Below are positions 10,611-23,900 of a stretch of 64,000 nt of DNA, piece by piece. Source of the stretch: Pezicula radicicola (taxonomy: Eukaryota; Ascomycota; Leotiomycetes; Helotiales; Dermateaceae); assembly GCA_003008705.1 (NCBI GenBank), contig PDUO01000026.1:124001-188000 (forward strand). The letters are read 5' to 3'. A model generated the notes under the pieces. That model saw only the letters and a list, made by a program, of their open reading frames with translations, searched no databases and was not told where the DNA came from. Position numbers and translations under genes: made by a program. Within the stretch, counting starts at the first letter, position 1. The number at the start of each line of letters is the position of its first letter.

Positions 10611-12352
10611 TCGCTTAGTCGTGTATTCTTTGTCCCCTCGATTTTTTCTTAGCGAGACTGTGCGGATGTGAATAAAATTTGTGTATTGAACACGACATAA
10701 TTGCAAAAAGGAGTAATACTGAGTAACAGAAGCAAAGATGACGTTCAGGTAGACTACTTCTGGTCTCGTGTCATAAGATTTTCATAAAGCAGGCATTGTG
10801 TTCATTCCTTGAATATAAATGCCAAGCTCTTGTTCCACCCCACGTCTCACATCACAAGAAGGATTTGGCGCATTGCGCATCATTAATTCATGACACCATG
10901 GCACTGGAAGTGATTTTATTGAAAATAGTGTCTTCTCGTTTCTCGCGCTCATCTAGTAATTGAGCAAGGTGAGGCAGCATTTGCGCTTTAGAAGCATCGC
11001 GGTACCATACAAGTAGACATTGTCACGAAGCTTGTGGCCTCAACACGATGGACTGCAAACAACATCCGAGATTTGAGAGGAAGATTAGGTAATTGTGATA
11101 GATTTTGAATAAAAGGGAAGAAACATACGAGCTCGCGGGGGAAAGGCCATTTCAGATATTTCACGACTTCAAGCTCCATCATGAAGAGTATGTGCGACCT
11201 CCTAGAGGCAGTTGTCTTAATTCTTTCCCCGGATTGACACTTTTATACTTGGTAACGAGAAGAACGTGCCACTATTATTTCCTGGAGAAGAACTCCAACA
11301 ATATTGATTTCCCCGGATTAAAGGCAGAACAAGCAGACTACCGATTGGACAAGTCTTGAGATAGTGGCTCCTTCGAGACCCTTGAAGACCCATCAATGAT
11401 TTATACTTCCGTGCCTGAATTTATGTGGGGTATGTCCTTTCTAGACGACGTCTAGAAATGTGTCTAAGTAGATCGATCCCAATCGTGCGAGTAATGCAGT
11501 TCTCCACGGATGTCACCAGGCCACTGTCAGGGCAGACGTCACACGTGGCATATGGATACATACTCGTACTAGAGATGAATAAACGTTAATTATTGGGTGA
11601 CGAGCCACGTTAAATTTGACGTTTATTCATCCTCAGTACGAGTAGACTTCACCCATCCCCAGAACCCCCGGTAACTTCAGCCTAGTAACCCAACAATAAT
11701 CCCTCCCGAAGATTTGCAACCACGAGCACTCTCCTTCCCAGACTCCACTGCCCCACCCCTAACCAAGCGCCAAGCCTGGACTCACTGTTCTCGTACTTTA
11801 GTCAATTTCTTATCCGAGAATGGGCATCTCGCTTTGCCCTTCCACATCTTCGTTATCAACTACAAAAAGGTATCAACTCCAAACAGAATATTAACTTCAA
11901 ACAAAATCCTTCTCACTGTCTTCGAGTTCCAGCAACTGTTGACCAGCCTGTTCTGTTCAACAACCTTTAAGTTGGGTACAAAGTGCACTTACGACTGTCT
12001 CATAAGTATAAATTCAGTTGCTCAAGTCAAGTAGATAACATGGAGGTGCTAAATTAGGATATCTTGGTTTCTATGAAAACTCCTTGCGAATGAACCTGTT
12101 CTGTTATTCCTCTTGTTTGCAAAACTCCAGAGTCTAGGGTCCTTTTCCCTTATACTACGCTAATGTGGCTTTTCTCTTATTAAGATGAAGATTCCTCTTC
12201 TCTCTGGTGCTCGCTTGTTGTCCTAAGAAACTGCCAACTCATTTTACCAGCCATGCTGATTCGAGGAGAGATTTCGTCCTGGAAGTTGCTCTGCCAGGCT
12301 CTGTACAAATCCCCGGACGTGCTTCTGGTTCGATCAACGCGGAACCTTTCCT
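10611..12352. other. Gene-free stretch containing one small hairpin element
   Basis: There are no supported genes on either strand. Apart from the 84-bp inverted repeat at 11561-11644, I see no internal structure. The region is downstream of the convergently oriented MFS gene and probably holds its terminator. Confidence 0.5.
11561..11644. repeat. 84-bp hairpin, candidate miniature inverted-repeat element
   Basis: Two arms of about 27 bp face each other: the left arm starts TACTCGTACT and contains GATGAATAAACGT; the right arm is its reverse complement with three mismatches. Only about 30 bp lie between. If the outer TA is taken as a target duplication, the ends read CTCGTACT, as expected for a tiny Tc1/mariner-type MITE. 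Confidence 0.6.
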
Positions 12353-14074
12353 TCACTCGATTCCCAGTCTTCTCCTCAGCTTTCCAATACCCCTCCCAAC
12401 AGCAGTCTTCTCAGGGATTCTTTCACTCTCAACCCATGCCCCACATTCTCTAGCCTCTCTTTCTTTCCGTACACCATCCAAACCTTTCCTCGTAAAACCT
12501 CCCGGCAATAAGACCCAGAAAAATAATATCGCGATGAGGAGTGCGAGAGCAATGGGCTGGAGAACCTCAACACCTTTTGCTGAGGCGATGGCACCGACTA
12601 CGAATGGGAAAAGTGCTGCGCCTGATAATTGCGTCAGCCAATAAGTTGAATTTGGAAGGTCAGGAGAAGGAACGTACCTCCACCTCCGAACGCAGCAGAG
12701 AACCCGACTGCACTAACATGCAACCTTTGCGGTAAAAGCTTAGTAGCGACAACAATAGCAGCTGGAAAGAGTGGGCCCAAGAAAAAGCCCAGAAACGCAG
12801 CAAATATTGCTGAAGATATGAAACTTGGGATCAGCCAGAAGCACAACTCCAACACAATGGAGGCAACGAGATAACCAGCAATGGCGATCTTCTCACCAAG
12901 TCTTCCTGTCACAAAGCCAAGAATGACACGTCCGATTGTGAGGCCCAACCAAAAGAAAGTGACGGTCAATCCACTCTCGAAAGGAGCACCGTGACGAACT
13001 CGTAGCATGAATGTGACGAGCCAACCTCCGAGAGAGACTTCTACGCCAACGTAGGTGAGGAGGAAGAGGGAGCAGATCCAGGTTATTGGGTTGCGGAGGG
13101 CTTCTTTGGTGCGAGAGTTTTCTTTGCCGTCGGTGTGAGTAACAGGGTGAGTTGCGCGATGCTTTGCTCCTGTTGCTCCGTAGAAGGCCGTTGTAGTTAA
13201 TACTACTTCTAAAGTGCCTACTCCGACCTAGTACAAGCATTAGCCACTTGGAGTTTGAGTGGAACTATATAACCAAGCACATTGGTGCATACCATAAGAT
13301 AGTAGAAGTAATACCATGGAAAGTTACCCTTCGTAACCATCGACGTAGCAATCAATGGCCCAATGGTAGCGCCTAGTCCATAAGCTCCATGCAATAAACC
13401 TAATAGCTCATTCGGCGACTCCATGTTTCCAATCCAGGAATTCCAAGCCCCATCTTCAAGGCCTGTTCCGAAGCCAGTGAATATGAAGATAACGGGGAGT
13501 ACCGCGAAAGGGGGATGTGCACAAGTAACCACAAACGCTATAAGCTTGGTAATTGGTGCGATGACAGCTACTCCCATCTGACCGAAGCGCATGTGGATGG
13601 TGTTGTTTAGGATAGCTGCTAGAGTGTATCCCACAAATGGAGCCAAGAAAACAAGAGATACAATAGTATAGTTAAGGTTGTAGTATGTTTCGAGCTAGGT
13701 TTATTAGCAAACAGTTGGCAAAGAGATGTTGATAATTATTCACATATGGGATCAGAGCCTATAGAAACATTAGCCAGGAGTCTCAATTGGGAAGAGAGTG
13801 AACTCACACCGTATGCGGAATCATTCATACCCATTGAGATAAAGGTGTAAAGTGTAGTGAGATAGCGGTAGATATTTCTGTGAGAGCTATTCCATCGCTC
13901 TAAAACCTGGGCTTCGTCCAGGGGACTTGCCGACGATAATGTCTCTGTACGCTCCTTTCGTTCGATATCTGGGAGCTTGGGTTCTGGTTGTTGCTCATCT
14001 TGCGCCATTGCTGTCATGTTCTCCGGGAGGTTCTCCAGAATTGGTGAGGTCTGAGGCTGGTTTAGAGGTGCCAT
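12353..14074 (-). CDS. MFS transporter, similar to the yeast Bsc6 type
   Basis: Five exons on the minus strand: 14074-13808, 13758-13744, 13694-13293, 13227-12678, 12621-12353; 500 residues. Introns are 49, 49, 65 and 56 bp. The 15-nt second exon encodes ALIPY and joins SAYG to LETYYNLNY, restoring a typical first transmembrane region. After a ~75-residue hydrophilic N-terminus there are about eleven or twelve hydrophobic segments. A loop in the middle (near GATGAKH, exon 4 start) is charged and cytosolic, and GLTIGRVILGFVTGRLGEK fits the MFS loop motif G-R-x-x-G-R. The overall pattern resembles fungal bypass-of-stop-codon 6-like permeases. Substrate is unknown; plasma or vacuolar membrane is likely. 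The ATG at 14074 is the first in frame. Confidence 0.88.
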
Positions 14075-15293
14075 TTCGTTGCTGGCGAGAAGAGAGACAA
14101 GTCTTGGTGGTGGCCGACATTGTCCTCACATTAGACTTTGCGGGGATATAAGCATTCGCATCGTATCTATCCTATCGTCTTGTTGGTGTGGTGGTGCAAG
14201 GTACACTTTCGCCATTGCCTTCCATTCATTACACGTAGGTACATATCGTATCATATCGCCGATTATTTCAGCGTCTTTCAGGCTCTCTCCACACCGGTAA
14301 TTCAGTAAAGAGCGGAATAAATGGCCTATAATTGGCCAGACTGGGCTTCCTGGCTGCCGAGACTCCGCAAGCGTGCGCCCCAATCCCCCGTATGGAGGTT
14401 AGCGGTGGATTGAACTTCCTCATCCAGCAACTGAGCCAGCTCTATAGTTTGTTTCCGAGGATGAGCCATGCCGGCCCGCCATCCCCCATCTTGACGTGCT
14501 TCTCTGGACCACTCTTGGCCATGCCCGTACCGTACAGTAGTACAGTATGGAAGCACATACGCGATACGTGATACGATACGTGATACGATACCCTATGTTT
14601 TTGAGGCTGAGAAGGACTGCAAAAGCACGGGGCTGTGGCGGAAATAATTGTCTGTAGAGAAGAATTGCATCACCACACACGGCATTTGAGGTCGTGCTCC
14701 ACGTCCTTGGAGGATTAGGTTCGCTTAGTGCAAATCCATCCTTGGCTGTAAGCGACCGAGCTGATCAATAATCATTCCGTTGACAATGTTTTCTTGCCGT
14801 ATGAACTCACTGTGGAGATGCCCTACAAACTTTAATTGAAGAACCTCTCTGGCTGCTGGCCCATTTCCCTGGCTCGGACTAGTATATACTGTAGAACTGG
14901 CAGACTCGTCTAGCACAGTAGCACTCAAGGTGAGGAGTCGTTTCGGGCTAGGTATTTAAAGCAATCGAGAAACTCGCACTGCTCTAGACGCCCTACCACA
15001 CCGCCCCAGCTACTACCAGGGGTCACGCCCGATGAAAAGAAAACGCGGCATTGGTTTCATTTGTTATGTTGTGTGGAATCAAGATGCAGGTGGCATCGGT
15101 TTTCTGTTACTGGACTGAGCAGTAACGAGTTTCGCTGTTACGCAGCTGACACAACTGGCACAGACAAGGTTCGAGAGAGAAAAGCATACTCACCGACTCG
15201 GCCGAAAGAACCCTTTATCAGGTTCTGCCCATTTGTTGCAAATCGCATTTTGTGCCGCGCCGCACTACCGAGTATTGGCAGCTTCCTAAGAGC
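14075..15293. other. Gene-free stretch between the MFS and TYW4 genes
   Basis: The stretch holds the MFS promoter next to 14075 and the 3' flank of the TYW4 gene near 15293. No coding sequence is supported. A short tandem repeat lies at 14556-14590. Confidence 0.5.
14556..14590 (+). repeat. Short tandem repeat (unit near GATACGTGATAC)
   Basis: GATACGTGATAC-like units recur three times, with perfect GATACG cores, just upstream of the MFS gene. Confidence 0.6.
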
Positions 15294-18200
15294 TTAGCAT
15301 GCACTCCGTCCAAATTCGTCCGCCAATCTTTGTAGATAGAATCCTCGGGCGTCAACTGGTAGATTATTGAAAGATCGGATGACCTTCGATATGTCTTGCC
15401 TGCCCTTCTCATACGCTTGCAAGTCTCGATTCCCGTAGACATCTTTGCCTGCCGCATATCCGCTTTGCATATTCCGGAAAAATACATTCACGGAAATACT
15501 GGACCCTGAAGTAGGAGCTGTAGTGTGTAGCCAGAGTGATGGGATAAAAAGTACATCCCCTGGCTGTAATATAGCCTCATGAGCACGAGCACAAGCAAGA
15601 GTTGGATCTTTAAGCTTATCAAAAACGTTGATGCTTGAGCTGGAGGCACCTGGCTCAAAGTCAAAAAGCTTTACATCGGTTGGGGGAAAGAGGAGGAGAC
15701 GTTTTCCCCCTCGAATCTGGCAGAGAACGTTGGCCATGACCTAAGAATATTAGCGGTTACGTATAGTCCTGCACTAAATCAACTCACATCATAGTGAAGC
15801 CCTATGGTTAGAACTCGGAGTTAGTTTACTTGTTCTAGATATATCAGGAGTAACTCAAACATAATTCAGAGCAATGAATGAATTCAGCCCAGAAGAGGCA
15901 AATTTACTGAGAAGGTGAGACTCACACATGATAACGGGCCCGGAAATTCGAAGTGGAGAACTGTGTGCATTCTTGGTAATATACGACAGTTCAGGAGGGA
16001 GGCGAAACTCCCCAGCGAGGGAAGGAAAGTCTTTCGCAATATCAGCTGGTACCTCTGAAGGTTTTTCTGCTGATAAAGAGCGTAAGTAGAGCTTAGCTCC
16101 GCCATCAACCTCGTCCATAAACTGCCCAAACTTTTTTGTCACGTATGAAAAGTTTTTGGACGTAAAGTTCATGTGCTCTTCCGAGGCTTCATGAACAATT
16201 ATCTAAGAAAATTAGTTCAATGTGTTCAATCCTGAAATATGCTAAGAACTTACTTCTCTTTCGACTCCAACGCAGGCCTTCAGGTACTCAGTTGTCCATT
16301 CTGTCGTACAAGGGCCAAGATCCAATCCTTCGAGTATTGAGGGTTGCCCAGCACTAATAATTTTCCAAAGATCTACCGCTGAATCGATCTTTATGCGGGG
16401 TATACTGAACAAAGATTGGGAATTTGGGAGTCCTTCAGAAAGAGAATTGAGAGCTGCTTTCGATTTCGCCGGCTCCTTCGTATGCAAGTATTTCCATGTC
16501 CGCACTTCAGAGCCTTCATAATCTGTCCGCTGGAGAGTATAGCAACCTTTGTTCCAATATGACCCAAATGAGAAGCAAACTGCTGAACCCCCCATAATAA
16601 CAAGCTGTTCGTTGGCGGAAATGGCCGAGATGCCTACAAGCAGTGGCCGCGGGACATCAGTTCCAAAATCTAGAGTGGCCCACGATATCGTCAACTCTTC
16701 ATCAACAACACAAATTTCTGACTGTTTGAGCACAGAGCTGTTCAGAATGCCTCCTATGAGCCAAATCCGATTGCAATGATTTACTGCCACGGCACCGAAA
16801 CGTGCCAAGTAGGATGGAGCTTGACAAAGCCTAGGTCCTACTTGGAACCTAGTAAAGGAAATAACTGGCTCCTAAATAAATATCAGTAAAGACGGTTCGT
16901 ACGGACGAGTGTTTGGAAGGTTCAAGTCTCACTTTGCTAGATGTTATCTCAAGCTTCCAAATCCAAGCATCTTGTTGGATTACTCCGTCACTAGTTATAC
17001 CACCTGCAAAGATGCCGGATGGTGTGTCTGTCTTCCAAGGAAATATAGCAAAGGTTGCTCCATATGCAGGTAATGGTCGATCTAAAGATTTAAGAGTGCA
17101 CTGCACCCAACCCAAACGTCGATCCCAGATGACATACTCGTCCAGTATCGTCTGAGAGTTGCATCGGCCGGTAGCAACCAAGACACTGCTATTACCCAGA
17201 CTGACCGCAGAATGGCGATAACGGGCTTTGGGAAGATCATCTACGCGTTCCCAAATGTTGAGCCACTTATGATAAAGCCAACAATCAGCCAAGGCGTTGT
17301 CTGGAGACGCTCGTCCGCCTACTAGTAGAGCTCCTGCATCCCCCAAATCCGTAATTGTGTGACACATTCGACTAGATGGGTAGGCATCAGAGCTAAATGT
17401 CTGACCATATGGATGAGATGGAGTAGATCTGGTTTGTTCAGTACCATATACGACGCATGAATCAAGCCTATGATTCAATCCCATCCCTGCAAAATTGCCG
17501 ATTCTATCCTCAGACCGGCTTGGACCTGTTATAGAGAGTGGTTGCGCAAATCTCCTAAACCCTTGTCCTTTTGGATACTCTGCAAAAGCTGCATGTAGTG
17601 CGAGACTTGTGCATTTGTCCTGATGTGATAGGTGATTATGCTCAAGCTCGTATTCAATTTGCCCCAAAGTTGCTACAGTATCAGCCACAAGCAGAACATA
17701 ATGATGTGAAAAGAGTGCGAATTCTTCCCATTCGTCGAAAGCCTCAATTTTGTCCAAAGCTGCCCGTTCTGCCGAAGTCATGAAGTCTGGGCTCGTCCAA
17801 AGCTCCCACAGATTTGTTGCAGATACATATTTCCACCCGAGGCCTCTGAAGCGTCGTTCCTGATCTTCCGTAGTGGGATACTCTTTGACGGGTCTGAGAG
17901 GAGTATTTAATTTTTCGAAGTGGGCCATCATAGTTTGCGCAAAGGGATGGCTCATTCCATCTGGAAGAAGTTGCTCTAGAAGACAAAATCGAGCTTTTGC
18001 AAATTTAGCTATCTTGATACATGGTATGAAGTTGCATGAAATACCTTCTGGAAGAGTATTTGCCCACTTTACCACAGAATCCGCCGCCTCTACACTCATA
18101 TACGTAATGGAAACCTCGGCAGTAAACAACACTTGGCAGTTTTCGATATCTACGGCACTAGCTAGTGTCTGATGCAGTTTTGTAAGTTCTCGCAAATCAC

Positions 18201-19032
18201 ATCCGAGTTGGAGATACTGGCCACTTTGGAGGAGCAGGTCACCGTCCTTCGTAATCTCAAGGTTCGTGAGCATTTGGTTAAGCTCAGGTGTACTTTGTAC
18301 TGTATGGCATTTTTTGAGCATCAACTCTCTATAATCAATGTCAATAAATTTGACGCCCTGACAGGCATCGGGATATCTCGACTAGTTAGGACTTTGGAAT
18401 TAGCAGTGTTTCTTTTAGATGTTGTCAGGAGAATTGAGACATGATTTATGACCAGCAAGCATGGCATGTCTCGGGGGTATGGACATCTCGAGAAACGTTA
18501 CATCACTCAAGACAGGCAATAATAGGACAAAAATGAACTGGATTTACGAACCAGGCATTGCCACGGTAAAGGATCGCTATAAACGTTAAAACCAAGTCTA
18601 TATATGCCAATTAAGATATGCATACTTACTAGCCGCAGCCCAAGTTGATTACGATTTTTTGCTTGGAAGACTTCTGTGTTAAGAATCGATGAACCACCTG
18701 ATCAATAGCTTTCATTCGCAGATGGTAACCTCTGTTAATGAGGGGAGAGCGCCTCTGGGGTTTCTTGACGAAATAGCGAAAGAAATGAGGTTCGTCGGCA
18801 TAGTATAATCGCTCAACACTGCGTTTCGACACAATGCTACTGTTATTTGTCTGCAGAGACTGATCAGCAAGACAGGTTCAAGGAAAGGAAAATTGCAACA
18901 TACTCCCATGATTGAGTCATCTTGTAATTGAGCCTTCCCTTTGGTTTTTGTCTTCATTTTCAGTTGCGAACATTTGGCAGCCGTGTCTTCATCTTTTGTG
19001 ACAATGGCACTCTGGGCCATACTGGTGATCAT
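15294..19032 (-). CDS. PPM2: tRNA wybutosine-synthesising protein 4 (leucine carboxyl methyltransferase 2)
   Basis: Eight exons on the minus strand: 19032-18904, 18850-18630, 18576-18552, 18381-16933, 16871-16254, 16202-15926, 15801-15788, 15740-15294; 1,059 residues, the size usual for fungal Ppm2. The N-terminal methyltransferase domain has [15 protein letters not shown] and the SAM-binding NLGCGYDPLPW. The central part ([21 protein letters not shown]) is a Kelch-type propeller. The C-terminus is a JmjC/cupin domain with HYD (first metal ligands) and [13 protein letters not shown] (second His). The enzyme methylates and methoxycarbonylates yW-72 to finish wybutosine at G37 of tRNA-Phe. Exons 3 (25 nt) and 7 (14 nt) are microexons; exon 7 completes MWLHYDV. 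The donor of intron 3 (GTTCGT) is unusual and that intron is 170 bp. ATG 19032 is preferred; ATG 19020 is also possible. Confidence 0.92.
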
Positions 19033-19472
19033 TATTATTATTGGAGAGACTCTGGGCTCAGGGTTGACCAAGTGTCCAGGTCACGGGAAAAGGGTGCAGC
19101 TCTGTCGGGTGCAGGAGATTTCCATTCAGGTTCTCTGGAAATGGGATTAACCTTAAATTATTAGCGCTACGCTAGCGCCACTTTGGGTTAGATCTACGAT
19201 AGGTAGAGCCCTTGACGAGAGCTTCACAAGCTTCCCCCGCCTCTTGCGCATTCGACTTCCGCAACCTGAAGCAACCTGAAGCCCTCTGATCAACACGAAC
19301 ATAAGTGGCCGCTTATGGCTCAATGACTACGCCATACGGGGGGATCACAGTTCGTGCTTCAGCTTTGCTTTCCCGACAATCCTAAGAGCCAGCACACTGC
19401 ACATTCCAGTGGGTTGCACGCGCGGAAAATCCCTCGACAGCATCTTGTGCACGATATTGCGAGTCATTCACG
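19033..19472. promoter_or_regulatory. Divergent promoter region between PPM2 and ATG18
   Basis: The 440 bp between the two divergent start codons must contain both promoters. It holds a GCTACGCTAGCGCCAC near-palindrome (19166-19181) and repeated GCAACCTGAA (19263-19282). No clear TATA box is seen for either gene. Confidence 0.6.
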
Positions 19473-20942
19473 ATGGCGACGATGAACTTTGTAACCTTTA
19501 ACCAGGACTACAGCTGCCTGGCAGTAGGTATGTTTTACTGTGTCGCCGAACCCGCCGGGTGTTAACTGCGGGACTCGTCAGGTACTTCGAAAGGGTTTCG
19601 CATCTACCATACAGATGCCTTTGCAAAGATCTTCAGCAGCGATGATGGGAACGTTGCAATTATAGAGATGCTCTTCTCGACGTCTCTCGTGGCGCTTATA
19701 TTGTCGCCAAGGCATCTAGTAATCCAGAACACGAAGGTAATGGCCCTGCGGTACCGAGAGGCTCTTCTCTGGCCCTGCTCATGCTGACTTTTGCGACAGC
19801 GATCCTCTATCATATGCGAGCTGACATTTCCGTCTGCGGTACTCGCTGTGCGACTTAATAGAAAGCGTCTAGCTGTCGTTCTCGAAGAAGAGATATACCT
19901 GTACGATATTTCGAATATGACTCTCCTCTATACAATTGCAACATCTCCAAATCCGAATGCTATCTGTGCACTGTCCCCATCTTCGGAGAACTGCTATATT
20001 GCATACCCTCTGCCAAAACCTCGGGAGGAATCTGGGGATAAGAGGCCTTCACATGCTCCTCCACTTTCCACATACGTTGCACCAACTTCTGGGGACGTTC
20101 TCATATTTGATACTATTGCGTTAAAGGCTGTCAACGTAGTTGAAGCACATCGTGCACCATTGTCATCTATTGCGCTAAACAACGACGGTACACTATTAGC
20201 AACGGCTTCAGAGACGGGAACCATAATTCGGGTTTTCTCAGTACCAAGAGGGCAAAAACTATATCAATTTCGGAGAGGTACTTATCCGTCTACCATTTAC
20301 AGCATGTCATTTAATCTGAACTCTACACTACTTTGTGTTTCTTCCACGACGGACACAGTCCATATATTTCGACTCGGGGCTCCTCCAGCGGGAGCACTTT
20401 TACCTGACTCTCCAAAGTCGATGAACGACCGATGGAGCCGTTCACGAAGCTATGACAGCGGTAACGAGTCTCCAACCACAGGAACCTCACCCGGAAGTGA
20501 GATTACAGACATACCACCCGCCCGGAAAGTCACTCCAGGTAGTTTTGGAAGCATGATTCGAAGATCCTCGCAATTGATTGGGAAGAACGTTGCGGGCGTT
20601 GTGGGAGGTTATCTCCCCCAAGCTGTTACTGAGATGTGGGAACCAATGAGGGATTTCGCTTTCATCAGACTTCCCAAAGTCGGTTTAGGGGTAAACTCGT
20701 CGGGGGGGCCTCTACGAAGTGTTGTTGCTATGAGTAGTAGCAGCCCGCAGGTGATGGTTGTAACAAGCGATGGAGGTTTCTACATCTTCAGCATCGATAT
20801 GGAGAACGGCGGCGAAGGAGTGTTGGTAAAGCAGTACTCGTGAGTAAAAGAACTTAGCTCCACGGATCCATCTTGACTAACCACACGCCCTAGTGTCCTC
20901 GAGGGAGATGACAGACTTGAGCAGTCTGCGTCAGAATATTGA
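19473..20942 (+). CDS. ATG18: Autophagy-related PROPPIN Atg18
   Basis: Four exons (19473-19527, 19582-19736, 19800-20839, 20894-20942) give 432 residues. The N-terminus [19 protein letters not shown] and the following [13 protein letters not shown] are characteristic of Atg18. WD-type blades follow, and FRRG at residues 227-230 is the phosphoinositide-binding signature of PROPPINs (PtdIns3P and PtdIns(3,5)P2). A Ser/Gly/Pro-rich insertion at about residues 270-325 corresponds to the variable 6CD loop. The protein acts with Atg2 at the phagophore and at the vacuole. The last exon adds only 16 residues. Introns are 54, 63 and 54 bp. It is transcribed divergently from PPM2. The length agrees with filamentous-fungal Atg18. 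Confidence 0.95.
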
Positions 20943-23900
20943 AAGGTGTTTGGTGTTTGTGTAGAACAAGTAGTCCGAGTCTCACGCATTCTTTGAGAGG
21001 CTGCTCTTCTCGATTTTTGTCTTTACTTGGCCAGCATCAGCAAAAGGCGTTCTTGAATTTGAAGCAGACCTTCAAGGTTAAGTTACAGCTTTGTTTGGAG
21101 TTTCTGGGGATCAGCATAATAGCCAATAATATTATCACTTGCCACCGTGGAAATCATGGCCGGTGAAGAAAAGATTCGCCGGGGGCGACAACGACCTATC
21201 TCCAAACCCATGTCATATTCCCTTCTGGGCAGAAACTCGGTTCAAGGACGTCGTGCGAATCAGCAATACTTCCAAATACCTTTCTGCTGAATCGTGTCTT
21301 GTGATGATCCAAGTCCCATCGCATGGATCGACTTATCGAAATGGCTGTTAACAATAACCTCTAGGCAACAGCATTTGGTCCCTACGCTGACAAGGGTTGG
21401 GATTGCTGCAGAAATGCAGATTCAACTAACTCAGTTTCACACCTTTATGGAAATCATAGAAAATAATAGTGGGCACCTCGGTTTACCACAAAAGCTTTCT
21501 AGAATGCAGCGGCGTCCCCGAGCAGAATTTCATTATTATTGAGAGTTAATAGTTCCAGGAATGTCATCGCAAGTCGGAATTACACCAGGGTCCTCGGAGT
21601 CGAGAAGTTGCTCTGGCCCCGACTCACACCGAGAATATTCGGAGCTTACACCAAAGTTCTCGTCCGGTCCCGATGTGAAAGTCCAAAGAAAAGGTTGCCA
21701 GAGTGAGTAGGTAAGCTCAGCCTTAACTTATACTTTCGTCCCCCATGCTATGCAGCCAGGATCCAAGGAACGGCGATATAATATAGATCGGAAGATGAGG
21801 GGCTGATGAGGACTGAGGAGCCAGGACGGCGGAGTACTGGCGGTCATTATTTAGATGAGATGATGATGTTACACCAGGAAAAGAACCAAAAACGGACGTC
21901 CGATTACCGCTCGTGGGTGGATGTTTGGCTCTCTCTAAGCGCCTTTCGGCAAAATGAGCTGCAACAGGGGACAGGATGGGAAGCCGGGGGAGCAATGATT
22001 GCGCCCTGTTAATGTGATGAGCTGTGCGCATGTGCATCCACTGGGAATAATGTCGAACGGGGGTCAGTTTTCAAGGCCATCCTTTCGAGGGTATCGCTGC
22101 ATGGCGGCCGCTACCATGGCTCTCACTTTCTGCAAGCAAAGACCCATGATTCGGATGGCGCGTGTTATGGATGGAGCTGCTGTCAGTTCGACGTCGTGTG
22201 GGACTCAATATATTCGCACGTTAAATTAGGTCAGCTCGACGTCGGATGACAATGTCCTTTGGATACGGTAGTAGAGTGTACTCCGTACGGGGCCGTCGCC
22301 ATCCCTCCAAAAAAGGAACGCACGGCAATTTACTGTGGGTTTCTGGTGGTTTATACTCACGATCATCGTCAAGGCTCGAGCCTTCTTTCAAAGTCTCGAG
22401 CTTGCCGACTTTTGCTCGTAAAGTACAGCCACTCACGACGCAGACCAGATAACTTTAGAGTTTTGCCACGACGGTCTGCCCTATGCAACGGCCGTAGCTT
22501 TAATCCGACAACCCACGACTCATCCCACCATTCAGGATTCGCGACAGCGTTCCAATCTGACAAGCCAGCCGCCTCGATCAACCATGTCTAAGCCCCCCCT
22601 TGAGCACATCATCATCCATCGACCAGCGCATCACGTTATGGCTTAGGTAAGTATTATACCTGTACCTATATCTTTCGAACAGGACGGAGTATCGGTTGGC
22701 CATGCACACCCTCCCGCCTCTGGCCCTTCGCTTGTACTTGCAACTTTTGTGCGGGCATGAATACGGATATGCAGAATTTCTTTTCGCATGTTCTTGCTTG
22801 AACAGGAGTGAGTTTCGCCAAGGCCCATCATCAAACTAATAAGCTGGGGTTTAGCTTTGAGCTTTGTCGCCTTGAGATTGTGTTTGATTCGGGTACCTGA
22901 GCCGATGCGTGCATCCCTGCTGGGAAAGGCTGGAAAAGACTGGATGGGTGCAGTAGCATATGCTGGTGCCAGCGTAATAATTATCCTCCCAAAAAATCCC
23001 CCGCGGACCACTTCGCCTCTAATTCGTCCGAGCCTGACCAACTTTCACATTTTCCATGGGTTACATAAATAGTCGCTAAAAAGAACCAAAGAGCGCTGGT
23101 TGGTCGGCTCGCTTTTTTTCCTTTTTTGCTATTAATTGTTCCCAGAAGGGCGGTGGGGTTTCAAGCGCTTGTTCTGAGGCGGAGCGCGTCAATCATGATA
23201 AGGTAACCTGAAGAGGACCCGACTCCTTCAGGAAGATAGCGCGCGATAGGCCATCGGCGGTTGGCAGGAGTACGGCGTAGGAGGAGGTAAGTCGGTAAGA
23301 GACGTCTGAACGCTGAATAGCAAGCACTTCAGATGCCGTGGTTACCTGTTGCTAGACCTGTTACCACCTACCAATTTGTCTCGTTCCAACTCAGGATTCA
23401 GGACTCAGAACGACTGGGGACTGCTCCTGGTATGTATGTACGTACTTTACCGTCGTAGATTGGACAACGTGGGCAGGTTCGTGCTGTCTCGTCTCGGCTC
23501 GCCTCTATCTTCACAAATCAATCGTACGATGGATGATTGATGATGAGTGCGACGGAGTTAGGACTGTTTAGTTTTCTTGAGAGCGCGCACTATTCAGCGG
23601 CTCCACAATCCGTAATCAGCACCTTAAAAAAATAGCAATGGCGCAGATTTCACCGTGATTATCAATTAATTGCTCAATTGATCAATTGATCAATCCATCG
23701 TCATCATCAGCAATACTCCATGCAGTCAGTAATCCAAATCCGTAATCCAGCTACCGAGTCATAAAGAAAAGAAAGAAAAGAAAGGATAAGCAGCTCCCTC
23801 TGGAGGCCTGTATGGTTGTTCCTTGTGCTTGTCAAATGCAACGGTAGGTCCTAGCTCAGAAGATGCTCCCGCTACAAAGTTGTTGGATCCAATTTGGCCC

